A stretch of DNA of 64,000 nt from Desmonostoc muscorum LEGE 12446 (lineage in GTDB: Bacteria > Cyanobacteriota > Cyanobacteriia > Cyanobacteriales > Nostocaceae). The DNA lies in assembly GCF_015207005.2 (NCBI RefSeq), contig NZ_JADEXS020000001.1, positions 2,790,001 to 2,854,000 on the forward strand, given 5' to 3'. A program made the position numbers and the translations under genes. The notes under the pieces were generated by a model. It saw only the letters and a program-made list of their open reading frames with translations, was not told the origin of the DNA and made no database searches. This document shows, one piece after another, positions 48,671 through 57,598 of this stretch (position 1 is its first letter; every line of letters starts with the position of its first letter).

Positions 48671-49909
48671 ATGGTATTATCACTGTCTTCTCACAACGTT
48701 ATCCAGTATCTGCAAGATGTAGGTCTGTATAACTCAGAAGGTGGCAGATTGGATGAATCTGACTTGCCAAGGAGTAGCAACAAAAATTTCAATTTACTTG
48801 TAACTTTAGCTGATAATCGCAAACTGCTCGTTAAACAAGAACGTAAGATTAACAGTGAAGGCCTGCCCCATGAGTTATTTAAAGAGTGGCTGTTTCATCA
48901 GTTGCTCCAGCAGTTTCCAGTTTTCGGCAATGTTTCGGCTATCGCACCATTGGTAGTGCATTTTGACGAAGAAAATTCCATTCTTGTCCGCAACTACTTG
49001 AGTGATTACCTGGATATTGGGACATTATACCACAATAATGAAATTTTTCCACCAGAAATTGCCTATGCGATCGGCACTACTTTGGCAGGACTACATCGTG
49101 CAACCTTCCAACGTCGGGAATATAGGGATTTTATGGCAACTGCTCCCCAAGGAGAGTTTCGCTATGGCTTTTACAATCCGGCTCAAGGGATAGGGTCAAT
49201 TAGTCCAGAGATTTTTGGTACTGTTCCCACCGATGCCTTGAAATTTTATGTTCTTTATCAACAGTACGAGAGTTTGGAATCTGCGATCGCAGATTTGGCA
49301 TATGAGTGGAACCCTTGCTGCTTGACTCATAACGACTTGAAATTGAACAACATTTTAGTTCATTCTCGCTGGCAGCAACTAGACAATTGCCTAGTGCGAC
49401 TAATTGATTGGGAAGCCTGTGCTTGGGGAGATCCAGCTTTTGATTTAGGAACTTTACTAGCAAGCTATTTAGGAATTTGGCTCAAGAGCTTGGTAGTAGA
49501 TCCTACCATCGAGTTAGAAGAATCTCTACATCTGGCGTTGATACCGTTAGAGATTTTACAGCCTTCAATTATTGCTCTCATCAGGTCTTATCTCAATGCT
49601 TTCCCGATGATTTTGGAATACCGTAGTGACTTTATTTCGCGGGTTATCCAATTTGCGGGACTGGCACTAATTCATCAAATTCAGGATATGATTACCTGCC
49701 GGAAATACTTTAGCAATGCTGATATCTGTATGCTGCAAGTAGCTAAAAGTTTACTCACTATGCCGGAGCAAGCTGTGCTGACTATTTTCGGGATCTCAGA
49801 ATCAGAAATTGTCAACCCTGTGGCCAAAATCCATAAACTTCCTCAGCCTCAAAAGGAGCAGCAGTTACTTCGCATTTATTACGAAAAAACTCGGCTCCGT
49901 GGTTGTTAA
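48671..49909 (+). CDS. APH-like kinase (RiPP dehydratase-type phosphotransferase)
   Basis: A 412-aa protein with the aminoglycoside-phosphotransferase fold. Lys55 in KLLVKQE is a candidate ATP lysine. LTHNDLKLNNILV gives catalytic Asp222 and Asn227, and LIDWEACAWGDPAFDLG gives the metal-binding Asp246. Alone it would pass as a generic phosphotransferase, but the next gene is HopA1-like. The same pairing (LxmK/LxmY in class V lanthipeptides, and TvaC/TvaD-type proteins in thioamitides) phosphorylates Ser/Thr of a precursor and then eliminates phosphate. No precursor is visible beside it; the substrate is open. Confidence 0.8.
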   Translation: MVLSLSSHNVIQYLQDVGLYNSEGGRLDESDLPRSSNKNFNLLVTLADNRKLLVKQERKINSEGLPHELFKEWLFHQLLQQFPVFGNVSAIAPLVVHFDEENSILVRNYLSDYLDIGTLYHNNEIFPPEIAYAIGTTLAGLHRATFQRREYRDFMATAPQGEFRYGFYNPAQGIGSISPEIFGTVPTDALKFYVLYQQYESLESAIADLAYEWNPCCLTHNDLKLNNILVHSRWQQLDNCLVRLIDWEACAWGDPAFDLGTLLASYLGIWLKSLVVDPTIELEESLHLALIPLEILQPSIIALIRSYLNAFPMILEYRSDFISRVIQFAGLALIHQIQDMITCRKYFSNADICMLQVAKSLLTMPEQAVLTIFGISESEIVNPVAKIHKLPQPQKEQQLLRIYYEKTRLRGC

Positions 49910-50247
49910 TGGTAGGGACTAGAACAAGAATCAGAATTCAGAATTCAGAATTCAGAATTCAGGAGTCAGAATAATTAAAGAATCAGGAAAATATCCGACC
50001 AATGAATATAGCAATCATACTGTATTTTTTCTGAATTTTGAATTCTCAATTTTGAATTCTGGGTATTGAATTTTTATGAAATTTTAAATTGTTCTGCATA
50101 TTATTTACCATATGATAAATCTCAGAGTATTTTGCCCCATAGTATTTTTATAAACAAGAATAAAAATGTCAGTTTCTTCATCAATTCTGAATTCTGACTC
50201 CTGTTTTATGATTTTGAATTTTCTTTCTTTGAGTTCTAAATGGATTA
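49910..50247. repeat. TCAGAAT heptamer repeats between kinase and HopA1-like genes
   Basis: Four TCAGAAT units at 49931-49958, followed by CAGGAGTCAGAAT, are mirrored in inverted form at about 50186-50206 (AATTCTGACTCCTG). The 338-bp gap has no precursor-like frame. The repeats could fold into a hairpin between the genes. Confidence 0.65.
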
Positions 50248-51345
50248 ATGCTATATTCTGCCAATCAACCGCTGACTTCTCTGTTGGACATTGCTAGGAA
50301 TATCCAGATTGAGTCAAATTTTTGTATTTACCATCCCAACTATCAACCCTTTGCTCTGCCGACTAAAGTAGCGGATAGATTTCAACAAACCCCGGCAGAT
50401 TTACAACAAAAGTATCTGGCTCTACTACTGCGAAATTTTCTCTATGGGATCTATTACAATGGCTCCCTACAAACTACTTTGGCAGTCAATGCTGATACTA
50501 TTAATCACACATCAAAGCATCATTTAGAAGATAGTTCCATTTCCGAGATTGATTGGGACTTCTACAAACAACTGCACGAAAGTAATCATGGTGTAGGTTA
50601 CTTAGACTCAAAATGGCAGGTCTTGCGGCAAGAACCTGATGGTACTATGGCGGTGACAAAAGGCGGTTTAACACTTTATATTGAGCCAGACTGTCACTTA
50701 GAATCCAGTAAGAAATCTACCAAAGTGGGTGATATGGTAGCAATCTGGATGCCTAAAAATCGCCTGCAAAACGGTTGTTACATGGCAGTCAGTAATGTGG
50801 GACAGGAACAGCAAAGTAATCCAGACAGTGATTTGGGAGCAGGGCGAATTTACTTTAATTTAACGCCATCTGGTGCGATCGCTCTGATGGATAGCCTAAC
50901 ACTGCAATTGAATGCAGCCTCGATTCCCTTTAGCTTTCAGGTTCTCCACAATCCCTGTGCATACGGACGCTATGATTCGGGGATACTCTACTTTGAACTC
51001 CAGGACTATCCAGCAATTCGCACCATTCTTCAGGCTATTTATCCAAAAAATCAATTTCATTTCCAGCCCGAAATTCCCTTGTTTACCAAATTTTTAGCAC
51101 CAGGGTTAGGTTTAGCTGAAGAACCAAGCCAAAAATTTGCCGCACAAGAAAGTTTTGGTATGAACCGTTGTCAAATCGTTGCTAATGCTTTGTTGGAAGC
51201 TTGGCACAAAGGCAAGAATGCGATGGAAGAACGGATGAGGGTGATTGACCAACATTTTACACGCCATACCATTGACTTGCAGCGTCCCTACCTGAACCCT
51301 AATTCTCAAGATATCTATATTCCCCTGAAGTTAAGTAGCATTTAA
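50248..51345 (+). CDS. HopA1-like protein (candidate phospho-Ser/Thr lyase)
   Basis: A 365-aa protein resembling the T3SS effector HopA1 family. Recognisable stretches are LLLRNFLYGIYYNGSL, GRIYFNLTPSGAIALMDSL, PFSFQVLHNPCAYGRYDSGILYFE and TKFLAPGLGLAEEP near the C-terminal third. HopA1-like proteins in class V lanthipeptide (LxmY) and thioamitide pathways remove phosphate from phospho-Ser/Thr to give dehydroamino acids, working with an APH-like kinase as encoded immediately upstream. Soluble, no signal peptide. Ends 8 bp before a MITE-like repeat. Confidence 0.8.
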   Translation: MLYSANQPLTSLLDIARNIQIESNFCIYHPNYQPFALPTKVADRFQQTPADLQQKYLALLLRNFLYGIYYNGSLQTTLAVNADTINHTSKHHLEDSSISEIDWDFYKQLHESNHGVGYLDSKWQVLRQEPDGTMAVTKGGLTLYIEPDCHLESSKKSTKVGDMVAIWMPKNRLQNGCYMAVSNVGQEQQSNPDSDLGAGRIYFNLTPSGAIALMDSLTLQLNAASIPFSFQVLHNPCAYGRYDSGILYFELQDYPAIRTILQAIYPKNQFHFQPEIPLFTKFLAPGLGLAEEPSQKFAAQESFGMNRCQIVANALLEAWHKGKNAMEERMRVIDQHFTRHTIDLQRPYLNPNSQDIYIPLKLSSI

Positions 51346-51644
51346 GTAGCATGTAGGACTTACGCAATAACTCTCTGAAACTCTTATTTCTCTGTGTTGC
51401 GCCAGTTACTTCTCCTGTGGTCGCCGCTGCGCGAACAAGTCGGGGAACCCGGACGCCAGCGCACTGGCTTCTCTGTGTCCTCTGCGGTTTGATTTTCCGT
51501 TACCTGTGCGTCAGTCTTAGCATGATTAAAAATCTGGACAGTTAGCATTTATAACGTTGAGATGTGTGTTTGGATGAATGAAAAAGCGATCGGCTCTCAG
51601 TTAGAATAAATGTACAAAATACCAAAAATGTACAAACTGTCAAA
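51346..51644. repeat. MITE-family left half and GC-rich remnants
   Basis: GGACTTACGCAATAACTCTC (51356 onward) matches the left half of the element at 28404 but the right inverted end is not found. A GC-rich stretch with CGCGAAC/GTCGGGGAACCCGG follows. The right 60 bases hold the toxin-antitoxin operator. Confidence 0.6.
51608..51636 (+). promoter_or_regulatory. Paired operator upstream of the toxin-antitoxin genes
   Basis: AAATGTACAAA occurs twice (51608-51618 and 51626-51636), centred on palindromic TGTACA, 18 bp apart, ending eight bases before the antitoxin start. Such paired palindromes are typical autorepression sites of Phd/YefM-type antitoxins. Confidence 0.6.
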
Positions 51645-51899
51645 ATGTCAGATACAATCAGCGCTACAGAAGCTCGCGCCAATTTTCAAGAGCTAATCAA
51701 TCGTGTTGAGTATAAAGGTGAGCGTATCGTCATTGAGCGACATGGCAAGGCTGTCGTCGCTATAGTTGGACTGGAAGACCTAAAACGCCTAGAAGCCCTA
51801 GAAGATGCCATTGACTCTGAACTATTACGCCGAGCCATTGCCGAGAATGATGGCTTTACAACTTTAGAGGCGATTATGCAAGAGCGTGAAAATGAGTGA
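51645..51899 (+). CDS. Phd/YefM-family antitoxin
   Basis: 84 aa. The N-terminal Phd/YefM DNA-binding fold is clear (SATEARANFQELINRVEYKGERIVIERHGKAVVAIVGLEDLKRLE), followed by an acidic C-terminal tail that would wrap the toxin. The stop overlaps the toxin start by 8 nt. It represses its own operon through the TGTACA pair upstream. Confidence 0.9.
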   Translation: MSDTISATEARANFQELINRVEYKGERIVIERHGKAVVAIVGLEDLKRLEALEDAIDSELLRRAIAENDGFTTLEAIMQERENE

Positions 51900-52167
51900 G
51901 CGCTACACTCTCAGGATTGCTAAAACTACAGAAAAGAACTTGCGGGATTTGCAAGCCAAACAATTTAAGCAGATCGTCTCTAAAATCCTTTCTCTTCAAG
52001 GTACTCCTAGATCCCAAGATTGTAAAGCTCTTAAGGCTTATGAAGGCGGTTATCGTGTTGATTCTGGAGAGTACAGAATTCTCTACACCATTGACGATGA
52101 AAACCAACTAGTTGACGTGTTCCGTGTTGGCAAACGGAACGATGATGAGGTATACGAAAACTTGTGA
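51892..52167 (+). CDS. RelE-type toxin
   Basis: 91 aa from ATG at 51892, overlapping the antitoxin stop. RelE/ParE fold: YTLRIAKTTEKNLRDL, ILSLQGTPRSQDCKALKAYEGGYRVDSGEYRILYTID, VDVFRVGKRND-EVY. The RVDSGEYRILY and GKRND stretches match the catalytic face of ribosome-dependent RelE endoribonucleases. The pair appears complete. Confidence 0.9.
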   Translation: MSERYTLRIAKTTEKNLRDLQAKQFKQIVSKILSLQGTPRSQDCKALKAYEGGYRVDSGEYRILYTIDDENQLVDVFRVGKRNDDEVYENL

Positions 52168-52191
52168 CAAATACCCAGTCCCCAGTCCCTT

Positions 52192-52974
52192 TTATAATTC
52201 CACAATCACCGGTACATGATCGCTGGGTTGGGTTAATTTTCTCGGTGCAGCATCGATGATGCAACTTTTTGCGCGTTCATACAGTACGGGTGTGAGATAG
52301 TGATGGTCAATCCGCCAACCTAAGTTGCGACGAAAGGCGGCGGCGCGATAATCCCACCAACTATAATTTCCGCCTTCGCTAGTAAATTTACGAAACGCAT
52401 CGGCAAATCCCAAGGCCAGAATATCCCGTAAGGCTTGGCGTTCTGTTTCTGTTGCCATAATGTGATTTTCTGTACTGACTTGCTCGTGAATATCTTTGGC
52501 TTCCAGGGCGATGTTGAAGTCGCCGCATACGCAAATATCAGGTTGTGACAATAGCAGCAATCGCAAGTACTCACGCAGGGCTGTCAACCAGCGCAGTTTA
52601 TATTCGTATTTTTCAGTTCCTACAGCTGCGCCGTTGGGAACGTATAAATTTACAATGCGAATACCATCAATTACACCTGTGATGACTCGCTTTTGATCAT
52701 CCCATTCGTGGTGTAGATCGGGCAAAATCGCCCTAAATCCGCTGCTTACGTCTAGAAGTGGTTGGCGGCTAATTAGGGCTACGCCGTTATAGGATTTTTG
52801 CCCTGATAGATCGAGATGATAGCCCATTTGCTCAAAGGGCGATCGCGGAAACTCAACATCCATCACTTTGGTTTCTTGCAAGCAGAGAACATCAACGGGA
52901 TTATGAGTTAACCAATCAGTAACCTGTTCTAGACGAATGCGAATTGAGTTGACGTTCCAAGTAGCGATTTTCAT
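52192..52974 (-). CDS. xth: Exodeoxyribonuclease III
   Basis: 260 aa, normal length. Family motifs: MKIATWNVNSIRIRL, VLCLQETKV (metal-binding Glu), LYVPNGA, CGDFNIA (catalytic Asp/Asn), WWDYRA, WRIDHHYLT and the final PSDHVPV with the catalytic His. It acts as an AP endonuclease and 3' exonuclease in base-excision repair. Monocistronic by appearance, with AT-rich sequence upstream. Confidence 0.95.
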   Translation of the reverse strand: MKIATWNVNSIRIRLEQVTDWLTHNPVDVLCLQETKVMDVEFPRSPFEQMGYHLDLSGQKSYNGVALISRQPLLDVSSGFRAILPDLHHEWDDQKRVITGVIDGIRIVNLYVPNGAAVGTEKYEYKLRWLTALREYLRLLLLSQPDICVCGDFNIALEAKDIHEQVSTENHIMATETERQALRDILALGFADAFRKFTSEGGNYSWWDYRAAAFRRNLGWRIDHHYLTPVLYERAKSCIIDAAPRKLTQPSDHVPVIVEL

Positions 52975-53431
52975 GAGTAGGCTATCAAAACTTTTGTAAA
53001 TTCATAATACAAATTATGTAATTTTTATACAATTATTTAATATTTATAATTTATATCCTATTTGCTCATTGCCTTTAAACCAAGCTGGAATAATTTGATC
53101 CCATTTAATAATTTAGTATTTTCAGCTACCAAATATTCTATTTTGTAAGTTCTGCTACAAAATATTCTACTCGATTATGATCCCCAAGACAGATGCAACA
53201 ACTAATTGATTGGCTATAGGTTATAAGTGTAACTCAGGGTTGAGTTTTAACGATAGTGCTGAGATTTGTCGGGAGAAAATTTCCAGTGCGGTTAACCGAA
53301 TATTGTGCCTTTGGTAGCCTGTTAGGTTAATTTAAATTTCAAAAAAGTAAGTACAAATGCTTTGTTCTCATAGAATAATGAGGTAATTCATTATATTGAG
53401 GACAATTTCACAGACTGAACCAAAACAATTT
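52975..53431. other. AT-rich divergent intergenic region
   Basis: About 450 bp between the divergent xth and glycosyltransferase genes, so it should contain both promoters. I see two loose AAATATTCTA copies near 53130-53165 but no strong consensus. The frame of the glycosyltransferase is open from 53396, but the ATG at 53432 is the family start. Confidence 0.5.
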
Positions 53432-54502
53432 ATGAAAATCGCTCAAGTTGCCCCCTTATGGGAAAGGGTTCCACCTCCTAGTTATGGAGGAATAGAACTG
53501 GTAGTAAGTCGCTTGACTGATGAACTTGTTCGTCGTGGTCATGAAGTAACTTTGTTTGCTTCTGGTGATTCTCAAACTCTGGCTCAATTAGAAGCAGTTT
53601 ATCCGCGTGCATTGCGCTCAGACTCAAATGTTAAAGAGTATGCAGTGTACGAAATGCTGGAACTGAGTCAAGTTTATCAAAGCGCTGCCCAGTTCGATAT
53701 TATCCATTCTCATGTAGGGATTTCGGCATTAGCTTTGGCGAGTTTGATAACAACAACTTCTACAGTGCATACACTGCACAATAATTTTACAAAGGACAAC
53801 CGTAACGGATTTAGCTACCACCAAAAGCAACCATATATCAGCATTAGTAATTCCCAGCGTGAAATCGATCTTAACTATATTGCCACGGTTTATAACGGAA
53901 TTGAGCTAACAGATTATCCATTTGTAGCCCAACCGTCACAGCCTGCATATTTGGCATTTTTAGGTCGTTTTTCGCCAGAGAAAGGGCCACAACATGCGAT
54001 CGCCATTGCTAAGGAAACTGGTTGGCGCTTAAAGATGGCTGGAAAAGTTGACTTAGGAGATTCTAAGTTTTTTGAACAAGAGATTGCCCCCCATATTGAT
54101 GGTCAGCAAATTGAATATTTAGGCGAAATCAACCACGCCGAAAAAACTGAACTTCTGGGCAATGCTGCCATTACTCTTTTCCCCATCGCTTGGCAAGAAC
54201 CTTTTGGTTTAGTAATGATCGAATCAATGGCAACTGGTACACCAGTAATTGCCACGAATTTAGGCTCTGTACCTGAAGTGATTGCTCACGGAAAAACAGG
54301 TTTTATCTGCAAAAACTATGCAGAAATGGCGGCAATGATTCCATTAGCAATGGAGCTCAATCGTCAAACCTGTCGAAAATATGTAGAAAACAATTTTAGC
54401 GTTAGCCAAATGGTTAACGGATATGAAGCTGTTTACAGACAAATTATTAAAGACCGCATAGAATCGAATGGCCGCATTCATGCGGGCAGTATCCGCTTTT
54501 AA
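53432..54502 (+). CDS. Glycosyltransferase family 4
   Basis: 356 aa from ATG 53432 (MKIAQVAPLWERVPPPSYGGIE), the typical GT4 N-terminus. The first Rossmann half accepts the acceptor (DIIHSHVG); the second holds the nucleotide sugar, with FLGRFSPEKGPQHAI and the E-x7-E element at EPFGLVMIESMATGTPVIATNLGSVPEV. It probably acts in polysaccharide or glycolipid synthesis; donor and acceptor unknown. Confidence 0.9.
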   Translation: MKIAQVAPLWERVPPPSYGGIELVVSRLTDELVRRGHEVTLFASGDSQTLAQLEAVYPRALRSDSNVKEYAVYEMLELSQVYQSAAQFDIIHSHVGISALALASLITTTSTVHTLHNNFTKDNRNGFSYHQKQPYISISNSQREIDLNYIATVYNGIELTDYPFVAQPSQPAYLAFLGRFSPEKGPQHAIAIAKETGWRLKMAGKVDLGDSKFFEQEIAPHIDGQQIEYLGEINHAEKTELLGNAAITLFPIAWQEPFGLVMIESMATGTPVIATNLGSVPEVIAHGKTGFICKNYAEMAAMIPLAMELNRQTCRKYVENNFSVSQMVNGYEAVYRQIIKDRIESNGRIHAGSIRF

Positions 54503-54560
54503 TCAACTGCTTTTTTTGCTTAGCTTAAACAACAACTTTTATTTCAAGGAGGACATTGGT

Positions 54561-54746
54561 ATGAGTACGAGAGCCAACACCTGCCCATGCTGCGGTGGTT
54601 CCCTCCTGCGTCATGTTCGTCATGGTGAACTGTATTGGTTTTGCCTGTCGTGCCGACAAGAAGTACCACTGTTAACTGTAATCCGCTTGCCGAATGCGGA
54701 AAGCCGAAATACCGGAGTCCTTCCCCAAACAGCTGCGAATTCGTAG
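54561..54746 (+). CDS. Small zinc-ribbon protein
   Basis: 61 aa. AAGGAGGAC ten bases before ATG fixes the start; the longer frame from 54468 runs through the upstream gene's end. CPCCGG and FCLSCRQE give a four-cysteine zinc ribbon (CxxC-x17-CxxC). It lies 58 bp after the glycosyltransferase. Function unknown. Confidence 0.8.
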   Translation: MSTRANTCPCCGGSLLRHVRHGELYWFCLSCRQEVPLLTVIRLPNAESRNTGVLPQTAANS

Positions 54747-54837
54747 TTTTTCAGCATTTAAGATTGATAAAAGTTTACTAAAAATCAAGACCAAATTTAG
54801 TTTAAACCTATCAAATAGGTTCAACTGGTAAAATCAG

Positions 54838-55887
54838 GTGGATCTAATTGATAGGTTTAAAACTTTGTTAGCAGCATTACTTTACGGGCAAGAAGATTTA
54901 CGCCTAGAGGAGGTTGCCGATCCCACTCCTGCGGCTGGCGAAGTTGTGATCCAAGTGGGAACAGCAACAACTTGTGGTACAGATTTGAAAGTCTGGCGGC
55001 GCGGTGGTCATGCCAAAATGTTGAAACCACCAACGCTGTTTGGGCATGAAGCTGCTGGGCGAATTGTTGCCTTGGGAGCAGGTGTTACAAATTGGCAGAT
55101 AGGCGATCGGGTTGTCGCTAATAATTCCGCTCCATGCATGAAATGCTTTTTTTGTCAACGTGAAGAATATTCATTGTGTCCCAATTTAACCTGGAATAAT
55201 GGGACTTTTGCCCAATATCTGAAAATTCCTGCACCCATAGTACAGCATAATTTATTGCAGATTCCCGATGACTTGCCGTGGGAATTGGCAGCCATGACAG
55301 AACCCCTTGCTTGTGTGTTGCATGGCGTAGGGCGTTCTCATATTCAGCCCAAAGATAAAGTAGTCGTTTTAGGAGATGGAGCGATCGGGCTGATGTTTGT
55401 AGCTGCTTTAGCGGATACTGCTGAAGTGTTGCTGTGGGGAGGTAATGACCACAGACTAGAAATTGGTAAGAAATTGGGTGCAGCCCAGACCTTTAATTAT
55501 CATCAAATCTCGGATATTCCCAGGGTGGTGAAAGAACTCACCCAAGGATGGGGTGCAGATGTGGTGATTGAAGCCACTGGAGTGCCTAGTGTGTGGGAAA
55601 CTGCGATCGCCTGCGCCCGTCCTGGTGCAACAGTCAATTTATTCGGCGGTTGTCCACGAGATACTAGCATTTCTGTGAATACACAACAACTACACTATAG
55701 CGAACTAACTATAAAAGGTGTGTTTCATAATACACCAGAGTATGTGCGATCGGCTTTATCACTAATAGCTAGTCGGAAAATTCCCTTTGAATTACTTATT
55801 AGTGAACAGCGGCCATTAAAAAATTTAGAACAGGTTTTTTATGAGATGAAAGCGCGTCAAGTAATTAAAGTAGCGATGATTCCTTAA
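54838..55887 (+). CDS. Zinc-dependent alcohol dehydrogenase (MDR family)
   Basis: 349 aa from GTG 54838 (a later start near codon 10 is possible). MDR features: TTCGTDLKVW (catalytic Cys), GHEAAGRI, structural zinc cysteines in CMKCFFCQREEYSLC, and the NAD-binding VVVLGDGAIGLMF. It resembles sorbitol/threonine dehydrogenases. Substrate not determinable. The DUF3303 gene follows after 34 bp and may share the transcript. Confidence 0.88.
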   Translation: MDLIDRFKTLLAALLYGQEDLRLEEVADPTPAAGEVVIQVGTATTCGTDLKVWRRGGHAKMLKPPTLFGHEAAGRIVALGAGVTNWQIGDRVVANNSAPCMKCFFCQREEYSLCPNLTWNNGTFAQYLKIPAPIVQHNLLQIPDDLPWELAAMTEPLACVLHGVGRSHIQPKDKVVVLGDGAIGLMFVAALADTAEVLLWGGNDHRLEIGKKLGAAQTFNYHQISDIPRVVKELTQGWGADVVIEATGVPSVWETAIACARPGATVNLFGGCPRDTSISVNTQQLHYSELTIKGVFHNTPEYVRSALSLIASRKIPFELLISEQRPLKNLEQVFYEMKARQVIKVAMIP

Positions 55888-55921
55888 ATTGTCTGAGTTA
55901 CAGTGTGAGCAAGGAGACAAA

Positions 55922-56194
55922 ATGTTATTTATGGTAGTCGAGCGATTTCAGGACGGTAAGGCAAAAGAAGTATACCGCCGACTTCAAGAGAAAGGGCGTA
56001 TGATGCCTGAAGGTTTAAAGTATGTAGATAGCTGGGTTGAAGTCAATTTTGATCGTTGCTTTCAACTGATGGAATGTGACGATCTATGTTTATTCCAGGA
56101 GTGGATATTCCAATGGCAGGATCTTGTTGAATTCGAGATAATTCCTATCCTTCCGTCGAAACATACAGCAGAGATAGTTAATAAGATGTTTTAG
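55922..56194 (+). CDS. DUF3303-family protein
   Basis: 90 aa from ATG 55922, with AGGAG seven bases ahead. It begins MLFMVVERFQDGKAKEVYRRLQ and has the conserved KGRMMPEGLKYVDSWVE and LFQEWIFQWQDLVEFEIIP of DUF3303, a small ferredoxin-like-fold family. Function unknown. Confidence 0.85.
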   Translation: MLFMVVERFQDGKAKEVYRRLQEKGRMMPEGLKYVDSWVEVNFDRCFQLMECDDLCLFQEWIFQWQDLVEFEIIPILPSKHTAEIVNKMF

Positions 56195-56211
56195 TACCAG
56201 GCAGATGCATA

Positions 56212-56301
56212 AGACATCTCCAAAAATGAATGTAGAGACGTAGCAATGCTAAGTCTCTACAAGGGTTTCGGGTAACGGATAATTAATTTCTGGAGATGTC
56301 T
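56212..56301. repeat. MITE-like element with AGACATCTCCA ends (90 bp)
   Basis: 11-bp perfect inverted ends (AGACATCTCCA / TGGAGATGTCT) flank an inner hairpin GTAGAGAC-N13-GTCTCTAC. No coding content. Confidence 0.75.
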
Positions 56302-56318
56302 ATCGTGATAGTATTTAA

Positions 56319-56352
56319 ACGAAAAGCTGATGCCTTGAGGTGGCTTCAGCTT
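56319..56352. terminator. Hairpin terminator between convergent genes
   Basis: AAGCTGATGCC and GGCTTCAGCTT pair at 10 of 11 positions with a 7-nt loop. A short T-run follows on the minus strand (CTTTTCGTTT). It could serve both the plus-strand DUF3303 gene and the minus-strand gene ending at 56399. Confidence 0.5.
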
Positions 56353-56398
56353 TGTTGGTTTAATAGCTGATTTGCCATCTTTGGCAACCTCAGTCTTT

Positions 56399-56851
56399 TT
56401 AATCTTCTTCTTCGACACAAGATCCGTAGTACTCCTTCATCCACTCCTTCTTTATAACTTCATTGGAAGGTGCATCAGGTGGTAGATTTCCTCTAGCCAA
56501 ATTCCAGGGTGCTTCGACATGAGTCATCTGCTCAAGTTCATAAGCATCGCAGGCGAAGTACTCTTGTGCAACTTCATCTAGAAACTCTTCAACCTCTTGG
56601 GACAATTGGGGGTTAGCATCCTCTAAAATTGGTTGCCATCCAAAAGGCTTGTACTTCTGGTACAACGCAGGTATTACGGGGCCATGTATCCAAGCTTCAA
56701 AATCCTCTTGGAATAAAGGAGTGTCATAGAGTGCAAGATGCCAAGCCTGAGCATAGTACACAAGCTTTTACAGCTTGAGATTACTGATGAAAGACCCTGT
56801 TTCATTTGCTAACCAGAGAAAGTAATCTGCTACCTTAAAACATGACAACAC
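56399..56851 (-). pseudogene. SocA-like (Panacea/DUF4065) gene with premature stop
   Basis: With GGAGG ahead, translation would start at GTG 56851 (LSCFKVADYFLWLANETG) and reach NLKL, then TAA at 56768-56770, then KLVYYAQAWHLAL in the same frame. Relatives have Gln at that place (NLKLQKLVYYAQAW), so one CAA to TAA change explains the break. The rest (WIHGPVIPALYQKY, acidic end) is the normal SocA-like/Panacea fold, associated with antitoxins and phage proteins. Re-initiation at GTG 56761 could give a 120-aa product. No toxin gene lies adjacent. Confidence 0.8.
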
Positions 56852-57268
56852 TATAACCACCTCCTTCGGTCTGCTACACAATACATCAACGTTATTACGC
56901 CAAGAGCTATCAACAATTTCCTTAATTCTTATATAGGAATCATATTTGATTTCTGAAAAAATCTAAGTATTTGTAGGGTGTGTTAGGCGTAAGCCGTAAC
57001 GCACCATTCTTAAGGCTTTGGTGCGTTACGCTGTCGCTAACGCACCCTACTGGCGTGACAAGACTAAAATAGTGCATTACAAAACTCTTGTGGGATGGGC
57101 GTCTCGCCCGTCCGGTGCGGACAAGATGTCCACACCACAAGAAAATTTATTGCAACATTTTAGCCTTGTCACGCTACTACGTATCTTTTCAAAAATCAAA
57201 TAATGGTCCTATAGTTTAATTGTACTACTTTAATCTTTTATCTGGGAAGTTATAAACTATCAATAACG
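56852..57268. other. Interval with inverted repeat element
   Basis: Contains the 78-bp element at 56973-57050 and a GGGATGGGCGTCTCGCCCGTC palindrome-like repeat near 57090-57112. No gene seen. Confidence 0.55.
56973..57050. repeat. Palindromic GTAGGGTGYGTTA element
   Basis: Outer ends GTAGGGTGTGTTA and TAACGCACCCTAC are inverted copies. The inside carries GTAACGCACC / GGTGCGTTACG as a second inverted pair. Elements of this pattern are widespread in cyanobacterial intergenic DNA. Confidence 0.75.
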
Positions 57269-57598
57269 TTAAACAGATGCAAAACCAGTGAACTGCCGGA
57301 CATAAGGCGATCTGAAACCTAAAACAATATCTGTTTTTGGCACACCTAATTCTACTAACTGATTACCTATTCCTTCTTCAGTAAAATCTCGCTGAATCCA
57401 AATTTTTCCATCTTTAATATCTACATGAATAACACAACCATAAACCCGTTCTTCATTTTCCCATCCTACATGAACTAAAAGATAGCGATTTCTCTGGCAA
57501 TCAAAAATTAACTCTTTTTCTGTATCTTCCGATAGATGATTTGCAGTATGTTTTTCTAAAACAGTTTGTACTAATTCTGAATAATTCATTCCTTCCAT
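57269..57598 (-). CDS. xisI: XisI-family protein
   Basis: 109 aa. Characteristic stretches: YSELVQTVLEKHTA, ELIFDCQRNRYLLVHVGWENEERVYGCVIHVDIKDGKIWIQRDFTEEGI and DIVLGFRSPYVRQFTGFASV. XisI is one of the fdxN-element excision controlling factors, but copies like this one occur widely with XisH outside that element. The start overlaps the xisH end by 13 bp. The excisase gene xisF is not in view. Confidence 0.92.
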   Translation of the reverse strand: MEGMNYSELVQTVLEKHTANHLSEDTEKELIFDCQRNRYLLVHVGWENEERVYGCVIHVDIKDGKIWIQRDFTEEGIGNQLVELGVPKTDIVLGFRSPYVRQFTGFASV

